Assembly: GCF_937920985.1 (NCBI RefSeq)
Contig: NZ_CALDXR010000018.1
Coordinates: 1-51,463, forward strand
Length of the DNA stretch: 51,463 bases
Direction of reading: 5' to 3'
From: an uncultured Phascolarctobacterium sp.
GTDB taxonomy: Bacteria; Bacillota; Negativicutes; Acidaminococcales; Acidaminococcaceae
The translations under genes and the position numbers were made by a program. Below are positions 8,920-17,141 of the stretch, piece by piece; positions within the stretch are counted from its first letter, which is position 1; each line of letters begins with the position of its first letter. A model generated the notes under the pieces. The model searched no databases, was not told the DNA's origin, and was given only the letters and a program-made list of their open reading frames with translations.

Positions 8920-10026
8920 TTACGGATTAAACCTGATAGACTTGGCAGATTTTACTACTGCAGCCTTCTGCCGTTTGGCATCATCAAACGGATATTGATA
9001 GTCAAAGGAAATAAATTTACCATCCCTTACGAAGATATAATCCATCTCCGTGGAATTGGATAAATCAAAGCTTACATTCAAGCAGTTTTCAGAGCCAATA
9101 GTGATAAATTGAGCTTTGATATTGTCAAGCTTGTATTTAGGATTTTCTTTTTGCCTTACTTCTACTTTCTTTTGTATGCGTGCAGCTTCTTTAGCAGCAA
9201 GTGTTTCTTTATCTTTATCGCTAAGGTTAGCAAAAGAATTAGGATAAAAGCTTAACTCTGCTTTATCAGTAATGTTTACAATCATGGGGCTGACGAAAAA
9301 ATAACCATTAGAATAGGCGAATGTGTGATGGGGATCATTTTTTATAGGCATTAGTATACAGTTAGCTGGCGTAGTAAAGGATGCAGGATAATCTTTTAGA
9401 GTTTTTGTGGTAAAAGGACGTTTGTAAATATCATCGCTTAGAGGAGTAATTTTAACGGATTGGATTATTTTAGGGAGAAATAATTTTTCGTCAATAGGAT
9501 AGATAAATCTATTTCCCACGTAGCTAAATTTATAAATACCATTTGGTGTAATGATTATGTAATTATCAAAAATAGCTAGTTCTTTCTCAGGTAAGTAGTA
9601 TGAAAAACGCATTGCCGGGTATTTGGCAATAGAGAGCTGTTCTTTGAGCAGAATCTTATAGCCTTTCGCTTCCAGGTCAGCTAGCTTTTCGTAAAAAAAC
9701 TTGGTGTTCAGCTTTTTTAAATCTTTAGCTTTAAGGATAAACGGGCGACAATCAACAAGAAAAACTCTTCCATCACCGCGAAAAGAGTATAGGATATTCT
9801 TGTTTTTACTTTGATATTCTTTGTAATCTTTTTCAGGCACTGCAAAACTGAAGCCATATTCTTCGTTTTTATAATGCTGCATACTGATATTCGTCTTATC
9901 AGGATTAATGTGGTATAGGTCTAAAATTTGTATCTTTTCTTTTTCGGTAGCAGATTCTTCTGCTTGGACGATACTATTTAGAGCAACACAGGCCAAAAGA
10001 GCTACGACTAAAAATTTTTTGAGCAT
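8920..10026 (-). CDS. Exported protein of unknown function
   Basis: The 368-aa protein has a clear Sec signal peptide (MLKKFLVVALLACVALNSIV, cleavage near VQA-EES) and no further membrane helix, so it should be periplasmic or outer-membrane-associated. The start ATG 10026 follows an AAGGAGG site. Motifs such as YGFSFAVPEKDYKEY and MRFSYYLPEKELAIF recall secreted proteins with two related lipocalin- or PsbP-like halves, but this is only an impression. It lies between the two copies of the duplicated promoter module. Confidence 0.72.
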   Translation of the reverse strand: MLKKFLVVALLACVALNSIVQAEESATEKEKIQILDLYHINPDKTNISMQHYKNEEYGFSFAVPEKDYKEYQSKNKNILYSFRGDGRVFLVDCRPFILKAKDLKKLNTKFFYEKLADLEAKGYKILLKEQLSIAKYPAMRFSYYLPEKELAIFDNYIIITPNGIYKFSYVGNRFIYPIDEKLFLPKIIQSVKITPLSDDIYKRPFTTKTLKDYPASFTTPANCILMPIKNDPHHTFAYSNGYFFVSPMIVNITDKAELSFYPNSFANLSDKDKETLAAKEAARIQKKVEVRQKENPKYKLDNIKAQFITIGSENCLNVSFDLSNSTEMDYIFVRDGKFISFDYQYPFDDAKRQKAAVVKSAKSIRFNP

Positions 10027-10057
10027 GGTTAAGACCTCCTTGGATATTCCTGACTAA

Positions 10058-10188
10058 AGTATAGCATTTCTTTATCGTGATATAAAGCTAGCCATAGAAT
10101 ATACGGACAATTTTTTTGCGCAAAGTAAGTTGCCTAGCTTAAATTTTTAAGGCTCCCCGTCTGAACGGAAACGTTCAAGAGGGGAGCC
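10058..10188 (-). repeat. Duplicated promoter/hairpin module, copy 2
   Basis: This is the copy of 8782-8915 upstream of the 8920-10026 gene. The promoter TTTATA (10086-10081), 17 bp, TATACT (10063-10058) is conserved, and so is the CTGAACG/CGTTCAG hairpin inside CTCCCC/GGGGAG. This copy has T5 on the plus side of the hairpin, but no plus-strand gene reads into it. Confidence 0.7.
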
Positions 10189-10364
10189 TTTTTGCACTAA
10201 CTCACAACTTTTTTAAGGGACTTTTCATGTCAACTTGCAACTTTTTCCAACGACTTTTGCAAAGCGCATCGGATAGGCGAGGGGAGAGCGAAGATGTGGC
10301 GATAACTTTTGCCTGCTTGCGCACGAGTTCCCCAAAAATTTACACATAGCTTGCGTAAACGCTG

Positions 10365-10370
10365 TATAAT
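10365..10370 (+). promoter_or_regulatory. -10 element of the flavin reductase gene
   Basis: TATAAT lies 31 bp before the ATG. A clear -35 at 17 bp is not seen; GCGTAAACGC just upstream is a near-palindrome. The rest of 10189-10360 holds nothing I recognise. Confidence 0.6.
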
Positions 10371-10401
10371 ATTCTTGTAAATCAAATGAGGAGGTTTTGT
10401 T

Positions 10402-10911
10402 ATGACTATGAAAAAAATCAACGCCTTTGAGCAAGGCGAAGCAATTTTAAAAACTCTGTCCAAGGGTGCATTTCTGACTACTGCTGCCGAAGGCAAGCAG
10501 AACACAATGACAATCGGCTGGGGCAGCCTGGGCTTTAAGTGGGGCCTGCCGACCTTCACTGTTATGGTGCGCCAAAGCCGTTATACCAAGGAGCTGATTG
10601 ACGCTAATCCGGAATTTACCGTCAGCTTCCCGGTAAAAGAGGGCTTTGCCAAGGCTCTTGGTCTGTGCGGCAGCAAGTCCGGACGTGATCTGGACAAGTT
10701 TGCAGCTGCAGGCTTAACTACGGAAGCAGGCGAGACCGTCAGCGTTCCTGTTATCAAGGGCTGCGGCCTGCACCTGGAATGCAAAATCGTGGAGCATTAC
10801 ACCATGGCGGAGGATAAGTTCGACAAGGAGCTAGGCGAGAAATGGTATGCTAACAAGGATTGGCACACCTGCTACACCGGTATCATTACTGCCGCTTATG
10901 TAGAAGAATAA
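10402..10911 (+). CDS. Flavin reductase-like protein
   Basis: This 169-aa protein has the flavin reductase-like (FMN-binding split barrel) fold pattern. An N-terminal strand, FLTTAAEGKQNTMTIGWGSL, matches the usual nucleotide-facing segment, then come VMVRQSRYTKELID and NPEFTVSFP, and later GCGLHLECKI. Such proteins bind FMN and act as small cytoplasmic oxidoreductases. The substrate cannot be told. It is monocistronic and converges on the TetR gene, sharing a bidirectional terminator. The start ATG 10402 follows a GAGGAGG site. Confidence 0.85.
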   Translation: MTMKKINAFEQGEAILKTLSKGAFLTTAAEGKQNTMTIGWGSLGFKWGLPTFTVMVRQSRYTKELIDANPEFTVSFPVKEGFAKALGLCGSKSGRDLDKFAAAGLTTEAGETVSVPVIKGCGLHLECKIVEHYTMAEDKFDKELGEKWYANKDWHTCYTGIITAAYVEE

Positions 10912-10935
10912 CAAGTAAAGTCTTATGACAAACGC

Positions 10936-10968
10936 AAAAGCAGCTGCCGCAATGCGGCAGCTGCTTTT
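10936..10968. terminator. Bidirectional terminator
   Basis: A perfect 15-bp stem (AAAAGCAGCTGCCGC and its complement) has a 3-nt loop and T-runs on both strands. It ends the flavin reductase (+) and the TetR gene (-). Confidence 0.92.
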
Positions 10969-10978
10969 ACTATGCGCG

Positions 10979-11653
10979 TCAACGTGCGTTGCCACGCAAA
11001 AAGTGGTCGGTAATTATTCTTGCTGCTTCCTCGTCCGTTATATCGGCGGCAATATCGTCGCTTTGGTTAAAAATGCTCATGGCTACACCGAAGAAAACAA
11101 ACTTAGTTGTAATCTCCGGCACGGTATCCTCCTTCAGCAGGTTGTCCTGCATTGCCTTAGTAATCAGCTGAGCTAAAATATCATATTCATCATGCAGGAT
11201 TTTGTGATAGCGCAGGATACGTTCAATCGTTTCCTCACTCAATTTTACAGAATTATAGCGGGGAACAACCTTAAAGCCGTCACCGTCAGGATTAACTCTG
11301 CAGCCATTGGTGCCGCCGAGCATTTCAAAGCAGATAATCTGCCACAGAGTACTGTTGGCAACGTAAAAATGCACCATTACCTCAAAATATTTTTTGAGCT
11401 TTTCCTCAAAGCTGTCTACGCTGTTGACAGCCTGGTGCAGCTTTTCTAAAAAAGGCGCATTTTTATCGGCAACCAGCTTGTAGAAAAGGTGCTCTTTATT
11501 GCCGAAGTATTTATAGACAGTTCCCTTGCCTACGTCAGCTAGGGCTATTATTTCATCGAGCGTAGCCTTTTCATAGCCATGCTGCGAAAAAACCTCTTCC
11601 GCTGCCTGTAAAATCCTTATATCCTTGGGTAATGACGCGTCTATTGCCACCAT
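10979..11653 (-). CDS. TetR/AcrR family transcriptional regulator
   Basis: The 224-aa protein has the TetR N-terminal helix-turn-helix: ILQAAEEVFSQHGYEKATL, DEIIALADVGKGTVYKYF and NKEHLFYKLV, at residues 14-62. The C-terminal ligand and dimer domain is variable. It is a dimeric repressor by family. No divergent target lies next to it and the neighbour is convergent, so its targets are unknown; autorepression through the repeat at 11668 is possible. The start ATG 11653 follows GGAGG. Confidence 0.93.
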   Translation of the reverse strand: MVAIDASLPKDIRILQAAEEVFSQHGYEKATLDEIIALADVGKGTVYKYFGNKEHLFYKLVADKNAPFLEKLHQAVNSVDSFEEKLKKYFEVMVHFYVANSTLWQIICFEMLGGTNGCRVNPDGDGFKVVPRYNSVKLSEETIERILRYHKILHDEYDILAQLITKAMQDNLLKEDTVPEITTKFVFFGVAMSIFNQSDDIAADITDEEAARIITDHFLRGNAR

Positions 11654-11667
11654 GAAACCTCCAACTA

Positions 11668-11679
11668 TCCTAAATAGGA
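11668..11679. promoter_or_regulatory. Short inverted repeat before the TetR gene
   Basis: TCCTA-AA-TAGGA lies 15 bp upstream of the start codon, a possible autoregulatory operator. It is short and unsupported by a second copy. Confidence 0.35.
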
Positions 11680-11784
11680 AATTTTTTCGTACATTTATTA
11701 CATTAATTATACCTTTTTATGCAGATAATTGCTAGTGAAGTTTACATGTTTTATCAGCCGGAATTTTACTTTTCGTGACAAAAT

Positions 11785-11945
11785 AAAAAACCCGCTCGCC
11801 GCGGGCGTTTTTATTTCGCGTAACTGCTGTCCGGCCCCTCAGCCGTCAGTGCTTTGTGCTTTTAGCATTTCCAAAAGTCCCCTCAATTGGCCGCTTCCAC
11901 GAACCACCTTGTCTGCTTTTACGGTGGCGATACGTTACGCGATTA
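11785..11945 (-). ncRNA. ssrS: Structured stand-alone RNA, probably 6S RNA
   Basis: A non-coding transcription unit reads on the minus strand. TATAAT at 11957-11952 is followed after 6-7 nt by a transcript whose 5' end GCGTAAC (11940-11934) pairs with GTTACGC (11824-11818). This closes one long irregular hairpin that includes GCGGCC/GGCCGG pairing and GGTTCGTGGAAGCGGCCA, similar to the 5' central-bubble region of 6S RNA. A separate GC hairpin (CCCGC/GCGGG, 11791-11805) with a T-run ends it. The total is about 160 nt. No SRP, tmRNA or RNase P signatures are present. It lies just downstream of purC. The 6S identity is probable, not proven. Confidence 0.55.
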
Positions 11946-12008
11946 AGCACTATTATATTTACGGATTCTCTTACACTAATATATAGTATTTGCAGTGCTA
12001 TGAGAAAC

Positions 12009-12060
12009 AAAAAAACAACAACGGAAATAGACAGCTTGCGCTGTTCCAACTCCGTTGTTG
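12009..12060 (-). terminator. Strong hairpin with T7, terminator on the minus strand
   Basis: Outer stem CAACAACGGA/TCCGTTGTTG and inner stem ACAGC/GCTGT are followed on the minus strand by T7. It ends either purC readthrough or the short transcript that starts at the promoter at 12072. Confidence 0.8.
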
Positions 12061-12071
12061 TTTATGGTGAA

Positions 12072-12100
12072 ATTATACAACCAATGTCCATGGTTGTAAA
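12072..12100 (-). promoter_or_regulatory. Orphan promoter with a palindrome in its spacer
   Basis: The minus strand reads TTTACA (12100-12095), 17 bp, TATAAT (12077-12072). The spacer carries an inverted repeat, ACAACCA/TGGTTGT (12077-12083 and 12091-12097). The nearest thing downstream is the hairpin at 12060, which would give an RNA of about 60 nt. Readthrough would feed the 6S-like gene. Confidence 0.55.
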
Positions 12101-12183
12101 CAATTTTTTTGTAAAGAGCGTTAAATTTTTCCTGAGCCTGTTGCTTCTGCAACAAAAGTTACAGTTTTAAAGCATTTTCAGAA

Positions 12184-13059
12184 TTAAAAGTCAAACTTTT
12201 GACCTGTCAGCAGTTCATATGCTTCGATGTATTTGCCGATGGTTTTGTCGATAACATCCTGCGGCAGCTCATAGCCTGCATCCGGGTTAGCGCTCAGCCA
12301 ATCGCGGACAAACTGTTTGTCATAGGAGGGCTGGCCTTGGCCAACCTTATAGCCTTCCAGCGGCCAGAAGCGGGAGCAGTCCGGGGTAATCATTTCGTCA
12401 CCCAGTACAACCTCGCCGTTCTCGTCCAGACCAAATTCAAATTTGGTGTCGGCAATGATGATGCCGCGCTCCAGAGCATAAGCAGCGCATTTTTTGTAGA
12501 TAGCGATAGTGTAGTCACGCAGCTTCAGAGCATATTCTTTACCGCGGCCCGGATACAGCTTTTCCAGGATTTCGATGCTTTGCTCTACGCTGATGTTTTC
12601 GTCATGGTCACCGATTTCAGCTTTGGTGCTGGGGGTGAAGATAGGCTCAGCCAGCTTTTGGGATTCCTGCAGGCCTTCGGGCAGTTTAATGCCGCAGATT
12701 TCACCGGTTTTCTTGTAGCTTTCCCAGCCGCTGCCGGTGATGTAGCCGCGAACGATGCATTCGATAGGCAGCATGTTCAGCTTTTTGCATTTCATGCTGT
12801 TGCCGGTGAATTCGGGTTTCTGGAAGAATTCGGGCATATCTTTGGTATCAACGGAAATCATATGGTTAGGAACAATGTCTTTGGTCAGATCGAACCAGAA
12901 TTTGGAAATCTGAGTCAGCACAGTGCCTTTTTTCACAATCATGTTTTTCAGAATATGGTCAAATGCGGAAATACGGTCAGTGGCAACCATAATAATGCTG
13001 TCACCAACATCATACATCTCACGAACCTTGCCGGATTTAAACGGTTTGTACTCTTGCAT
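12184..13059 (-). CDS. purC: Phosphoribosylaminoimidazole-succinocarboxamide synthase
   Basis: PurC condenses CAIR with aspartate (ATP-dependent) in purine synthesis. The 291-aa protein has KVREMYDVGDSIIMVATDR (ATP site), the PIECIVRGYITGSGW motif and IADTKFEFGLDENGEVVLGD, all diagnostic. It is the longer form of about 290 aa that also occurs in many Bacteroidetes and yeast, not the shorter form of about 240 aa. It stands alone, not in a pur operon. The start ATG 13059 follows an AGGAGG site. I saw no purine riboswitch upstream. Confidence 0.97.
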   Translation of the reverse strand: MQEYKPFKSGKVREMYDVGDSIIMVATDRISAFDHILKNMIVKKGTVLTQISKFWFDLTKDIVPNHMISVDTKDMPEFFQKPEFTGNSMKCKKLNMLPIECIVRGYITGSGWESYKKTGEICGIKLPEGLQESQKLAEPIFTPSTKAEIGDHDENISVEQSIEILEKLYPGRGKEYALKLRDYTIAIYKKCAAYALERGIIIADTKFEFGLDENGEVVLGDEMITPDCSRFWPLEGYKVGQGQPSYDKQFVRDWLSANPDAGYELPQDVIDKTIGKYIEAYELLTGQKFDF

Positions 13060-13213
13060 TTTAATGCCTCCTAAAAATTTCTCAACAAGTAAATGCAGGC
13101 TCAGTGCCGGAATTTCTTGTCAGTGTTAACTTTGTTATATTTTATGGTAATATCATAGCACAGTCAGAGAAAAAAGTCGAACGTTTTTCATGTTTTAACA
13201 AATATTTTTCGGA

Positions 13214-14050
13214 TTATTTTACGTCTTGCGGTAAAAGGCCGTCCAAGCGCAGCATATCGGCAGTGACCAAAGGCTGTCCCAAACGTCTCCCCGGCACAAA
13301 TGTACCATGGCAGTCGCTGCCGCCGCTGATAAGTAGACCGTGCTTTTTGCAATGCTGGAGCAGGCGCTGCGTTCCTTCTTCCGAATGGTTGGAGTGGTAG
13401 CATTCAAAGCCGTCGAATTTCTCCGTCCGCAGGATGTCGAGCACACGCTCCAAGCCGGGGCCGTGAAAGCCGCTGGCGGCATGCGCGCATAGCGCTGCGC
13501 CGCCAGCAGCGTGAATTGCTGCAATAACCTCGCTGATGGGCGGGAATTCCGGAAAGCCCAGGTCATGCTCCGGCGTAAAAATACGCTTAAAGAAATCGCC
13601 AACGCCGGTGCAAAGTCCCTTGTCAATCAAATAGGCGAGGGCACGCCAGCCGCCGCGACGTCTGTCATAGGTATAACGGGCGAACTCCGCTTCATCGACA
13701 GGCCAGCCGTCGCGCGCCAGCAGATGAATGCTGTCCACGTCCTTTTGCTCCAGCAATGCTTCGTTGTGCTGCATCAGCTCCAACAGCGGTTTATTATGGA
13801 TATCAATGCCATAGCCCAGAATATGAAACGACAAAGCCTCCTTGGTGGAGCAGATTTCCGCCGCCGGCAGCAGCGTAATGCCTGCTGCCGCTGCCAACGT
13901 CATCGCTTCCGCAACGTTGGCTACGCTGTCATGGTCCGTTACGGCAATCAGCCCCAGCTGTTGCTTTTGCGCTTCGGCAATCAGCTCCGCCGGTGTCCAG
14001 GTGCCGTCCGAGGCTGTAGTATGTATATGTAAATCAGCTCTTACCGACAT
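13214..14050 (-). CDS. PHP-domain metallophosphoesterase (TrpH/YciV-like)
   Basis: The 278-aa protein has the four PHP motifs of a trinuclear metal site: DLHIHTTASDG at the N-terminus, AVTDHDS, ALCAHAAS in the middle and GGSDCHG near the C-terminus. The family member YciV (RNase AM) is a 5'-3' exonuclease that also acts on 3',5'-bisphosphonucleotides; this one may do the same. It lies 154 nt upstream of purC on the same strand with no terminator seen between, so some co-transcription is possible. Confidence 0.9.
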   Translation of the reverse strand: MSVRADLHIHTTASDGTWTPAELIAEAQKQQLGLIAVTDHDSVANVAEAMTLAAAAGITLLPAAEICSTKEALSFHILGYGIDIHNKPLLELMQHNEALLEQKDVDSIHLLARDGWPVDEAEFARYTYDRRRGGWRALAYLIDKGLCTGVGDFFKRIFTPEHDLGFPEFPPISEVIAAIHAAGGAALCAHAASGFHGPGLERVLDILRTEKFDGFECYHSNHSEEGTQRLLQHCKKHGLLISGGSDCHGTFVPGRRLGQPLVTADMLRLDGLLPQDVK

Positions 14051-14170
14051 GTAAGCAGCTCCCTTCTATTAAATTCTGCTGTCAAAAAGCAGAAACAGAG
14101 TAAAATTTTTATATTTATAGCATAGTTTATAATCATAGGCATGTCAACTGCCGGTAAAGATATTCTCTCA

Positions 14171-14345
14171 TTGCACAATAGTACGCCAGATTTTTTTACA
14201 GTCTGTGCAATTTTGTAACAAGCGTAACACTTATTTGCATTTTAAGGGTATCAGTCCCTTTTATGAGTACGGATAATTTTCGTGTCTACTCTACAAATAC
14301 AATGCTCGTTGTAGACTTGACGTTATTTAACTTATGATATATACT
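14171..14345 (+). promoter_or_regulatory. sstT promoter with flanking inverted repeats
   Basis: The promoter is TTGACG (14317-14322), 17 bp, TATACT (14340-14345). Directly before the -35 is a perfect inverted repeat GTCTAC/GTAGAC (14284-14289 and 14311-14316) enclosing a second one, CTACAA/TTGTAG. A further pair, TTGCACA/TGTGCAA, lies farther upstream near 14171-14212. These are candidate operators. The 340-nt gap holds no gene. Confidence 0.7.
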
Positions 14346-14390
14346 ATGAACATCGTTGTATACGGGAGTAAAAATTAGGGGGAATTCATT

Positions 14391-15647
14391 ATGTTTAGAA
14401 AATTTGCTGCGATTATCAATGAAGTCGCACTCATCAAGCAAATTGCCGTTGGTCTTGTCATCGGCATTCTGCTGGCACTTTATGTACCGAAAGCGGTACC
14501 TGTTGTTACCATCTTCGGTGACCTGTTCGTAAAAGCATTAAAGGGCGTTGCTCCGGTGCTGGTTTTCTTCTTGGTTATGAACGCTATGGCCAAAAAGAAA
14601 AGCGGCGGCGAAGCAAATATGAAGCCTATTATCGGCTTATATGTTATCGGCACCTTCTTTGCATCCTTAGTTGGTGTAAGCCTGTCCTTCCTGGCACCTA
14701 CCACTCTGCACCTGCAGGTTGCTGATGCTAAGCTCAACCCGCCCAGCGGCATTGTTGAGGTTCTGCACAACCTGATTCTGAGTGTTGTAGATAACCCGAT
14801 TGCTGCTCTGCTGCACGCAAACTATATCGGCATTCTGGCATGGGCTGTAGTATTCGGTATTGCTATGAACATGGCTGCCAACGAACAAACCAAAAATGCT
14901 CTGGACGATGTTGCTAAGGCTATCACCCTGGTTGTTAAATGGGTTATCCATTTCGCTCCTCTGGGCATCATGGGCCTGGTTGCAACCTCCATCAGCGACA
15001 GCGGTCTGTCTGCAATTTCCAGCTATGTACACCTGCTGGCAGTGCTTATCAGCTCCTACTTCCTGGTAGCGCTGGTTATGAATCCGTTGATTGTTTACTT
15101 CAACATCCGCCGCAATCCGTATCCGCTGGTATGGGCAACCATCCGCGAATCCGGCGTATACGCTTTCTTTACCCGCAGCTCCGCTGCTAACATTCCGGTT
15201 AACATGGCTCTGTGCAAACGTCTGGGCCTGAATCCTGATACCTACGCAATTTCCATTCCGTTAGGCGCAACCATCAACATGGCCGGTGCTTCCATCACCA
15301 TTTCTGTATTGGCACTTGCTGCTGCCAATACTCTGGGTATTCATGTTGATATGCCGACAGCTCTCTTGCTGTGCATCGTTTCTACCGTTGGTGCCTGCGG
15401 TGCTTCCGGTGTTGCCGGCGGCTCCTTGTTGCTGATTCCGGTTGCCTGCGCTTCCTTCGGCATCAGCAATGATATCGCTATGCAGGTTGTTGGCGTTGGC
15501 TTCATCATCTCCGTACTGGAGGATGCTTGCGAAACTGCGCTCAACAGCTCCAGTGACGTTCTCTTTACCGCAACTGCCGAATTTGCAGAGCGCGCGAAGG
15601 AAGGTACTCTGAAGTCCGAAGACCTGGTTCCGAGAAACAACATTTAA
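14391..15647 (+). CDS. sstT: Serine/threonine:Na+ symporter
   Basis: The 418-aa inner-membrane protein belongs to the dicarboxylate/amino acid:cation symporter family and closely follows SstT, which imports serine and threonine with sodium. Visible motifs are GIAMNMAANEQT, FFTRSSAANIPVNM (the serine-rich re-entrant hairpin), IPLGATINMAGASITI (the NMxGxx ion/substrate motif) and GACGASGVAGGSLLLIPVA. About eight helices and two hairpin loops are evident. It has its own promoter and terminator. In amino-acid-fermenting Negativicutes this supplies carbon and nitrogen. Confidence 0.95.
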   Translation: MFRKFAAIINEVALIKQIAVGLVIGILLALYVPKAVPVVTIFGDLFVKALKGVAPVLVFFLVMNAMAKKKSGGEANMKPIIGLYVIGTFFASLVGVSLSFLAPTTLHLQVADAKLNPPSGIVEVLHNLILSVVDNPIAALLHANYIGILAWAVVFGIAMNMAANEQTKNALDDVAKAITLVVKWVIHFAPLGIMGLVATSISDSGLSAISSYVHLLAVLISSYFLVALVMNPLIVYFNIRRNPYPLVWATIRESGVYAFFTRSSAANIPVNMALCKRLGLNPDTYAISIPLGATINMAGASITISVLALAAANTLGIHVDMPTALLLCIVSTVGACGASGVAGGSLLLIPVACASFGISNDIAMQVVGVGFIISVLEDACETALNSSSDVLFTATAEFAERAKEGTLKSEDLVPRNNI

Positions 15648-15662
15648 TTTAACATAACAACA

Positions 15663-15697
15663 AAACGGCCGCCGAAGCTAGTGCTCCGGCGGCTGTT
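15663..15697. terminator. Terminator between sstT and hsp20
   Basis: Stem GCCGCCG/CGGCGGC, with T-rich flanks on both strands, lies between convergent genes. Confidence 0.85.
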
Positions 15698-15729
15698 TCA
15701 TTTTGAAAGGATGATGTGGTTTTTATGTA

Positions 15730-16179
15730 TTAGCCTTCAATGGCAATATATTTTTTGTCTTCGACTTTTTTAGGCTCAACCTTAGGAATAGTAACCTTCA
15801 GGATACCGTCTTCGAATTTAGCCTTGATATCCTCCTGGGTAACTGCTTCGCCGACATAGAAGGTTCTTGCACATTGACCGCTGTAACGTTCACGGCGGAT
15901 ATAAACGCCTTTATCGTTCTTTTCGTCCTTGTCGAGGCCTTTAGCAGCGGTAATGGTCAGATAACCGTTTTCCAGTTTGGCGCTGACGTCCTCTTTTTTG
16001 AAGCCCGGCAGGTCGATATCCATTTCATAAGCGGTATCCGATTCCTTGATATCGGTTTTCATAACGTTCTGGGCATGTTTACCATACAACGGATTGCGAT
16101 GACCGAAGAACTCTTTTTCAAACGGGAAATCCATTAAATCATCAAATAAGCTTTCACCAAATACACTAGGCATCATCAT
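15730..16179 (-). CDS. Small heat shock protein, Hsp20/alpha-crystallin family
   Basis: The 149-aa ATP-independent holdase has an N-terminal arm (FGESLFDDLMDFPF), an alpha-crystallin domain from about residue 40 (IKESDTAYEMDIDLPGFKKE, then ENGYLTITA), the conserved FEDGILKVTIPK strand, and an IAIEG tail resembling the I-x-I anchor. It is monocistronic, and its promoter overlaps a CIRCE element, so HrcA repression is expected. Confidence 0.96.
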   Translation of the reverse strand: MMMPSVFGESLFDDLMDFPFEKEFFGHRNPLYGKHAQNVMKTDIKESDTAYEMDIDLPGFKKEDVSAKLENGYLTITAAKGLDKDEKNDKGVYIRRERYSGQCARTFYVGEAVTQEDIKAKFEDGILKVTIPKVEPKKVEDKKYIAIEG

Positions 16180-16323
16180 AAGTCATTCCTCCAGTTTTAT
16201 TGCGCTTGTTGTAGTCATTTTAATGTTGATGCAGCAAGTATTGATTTGATTTGCCAACGCGGGATTTGTGCTTTGCGGGTGCTGCCCTTGCAGCTCCTGT
16301 AGCTCATTTCCTTTGTTGATTCT

Positions 16324-16366
16324 GTTATACCACTATTTGTTAGCACTGTCAAGCGTTGAGTGCTAA
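16324..16366 (-). promoter_or_regulatory. hsp20 promoter with CIRCE (HrcA) operator
   Basis: The inverted repeat TTAGCACTG-N9-GAGTGCTAA (16340-16366) matches CIRCE except for one base. On the minus strand a -35 TTGACA (16352-16347) lies inside it, with TATAAC (16329-16324) after 17 bp. The leader of about 140 nt has no gene. Confidence 0.93.
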
Positions 16367-16410
16367 TTTCTGGCAATTTCACAGAAATTACAAAAAGTGG
16401 GGGTGTAGGG

Positions 16411-17020
16411 CCCCCCTTTCGCCTCACTACGTTCGGCACCTTACAGATGGAAAGCAGTACTAAAGAGCCTCTCCTTGGGGAGAGGTGCCGAGCTTGTCGA
16501 GGCGGAGAGGGGATATGCTGAAAATAATGCTATTCGTAAGCATAACGATTACAAGCAAATAATCTTTGTGTACGAATTTTCTTCAATCTAAATTCAAATG
16601 TAAGCCTATAAACTGCAGTCCCCTCTCAGTCGCCCTGGCGGGCGCCAGCTCTCCCCGAGGAGAGCCTCATCTTTCTTTATTAAAGTCTCATCTGCTTGCG
16701 GCCCCCTTCCGCCTCGCTACGTTCGGCACCTTACAGATGGAAAGCAGTACTAAAGAGCCTCTCCTTTGGGAGAGGTGCCGAGCTTGTCGAGGCGGAGAGG
16801 GGATATGCTGAAAATAATGCTATTCGTAAGCATAACGATTACAAGCAAATAATCTTTGTGTACGAATTTTCTTCAATCTAAATTCAAATGTAAGCCTATA
16901 AACTGCAGTCCCCTCTCAGTCGCCCTGGCGGGCGCCAGCTCTCCCCGAGGAGAGCCTCATCTTTCTTTATTAAAGTCTCATCTGCTTGCGGCCCCCTTCC
17001 GCCTCACTACGTTCGGCACC
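16411..17020. repeat. 290-bp tandem duplication (two full units and a 30-bp start of a third)
   Basis: 16411-16700 and 16701-16990 are nearly identical; I see one change in the core (CTTGGGG versus CTTTGGG, near 16477/16767) and a few at the left edge. Each unit contains an inverted-orientation copy of the MITE-like repeat (16465-16667 and 16755-16957), with the GCCCCCTTCCGCC block at its boundary. Short open frames here are repeat artefacts. Confidence 0.88.
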
Positions 17021-17141
17021 TTCCCCAAGGGGCAGGCAAGACTAATAGCGTAGGTTTTTGAACAATATCTTGATTACTGGTGTTAAAATTTTCTCTCAAA
17101 CCACCACGAAAATCAAAAAATTCCTAAAAATTTCCCCTCAT

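Noticed and set aside
11846..12049. Hydrophobic 67-codon ORF (MEQRKLSISVVV...) on the minus strand
   Set aside because: It overlaps the hairpin terminator and the 6S-like RNA and has no usable ribosome binding site.
16566..17053. Open frames beginning MCTNFLQSKFKCKP in the tandem repeat
   Set aside because: They lie wholly in the 290-bp repeats, duplicate each other and lack ribosome binding sites.
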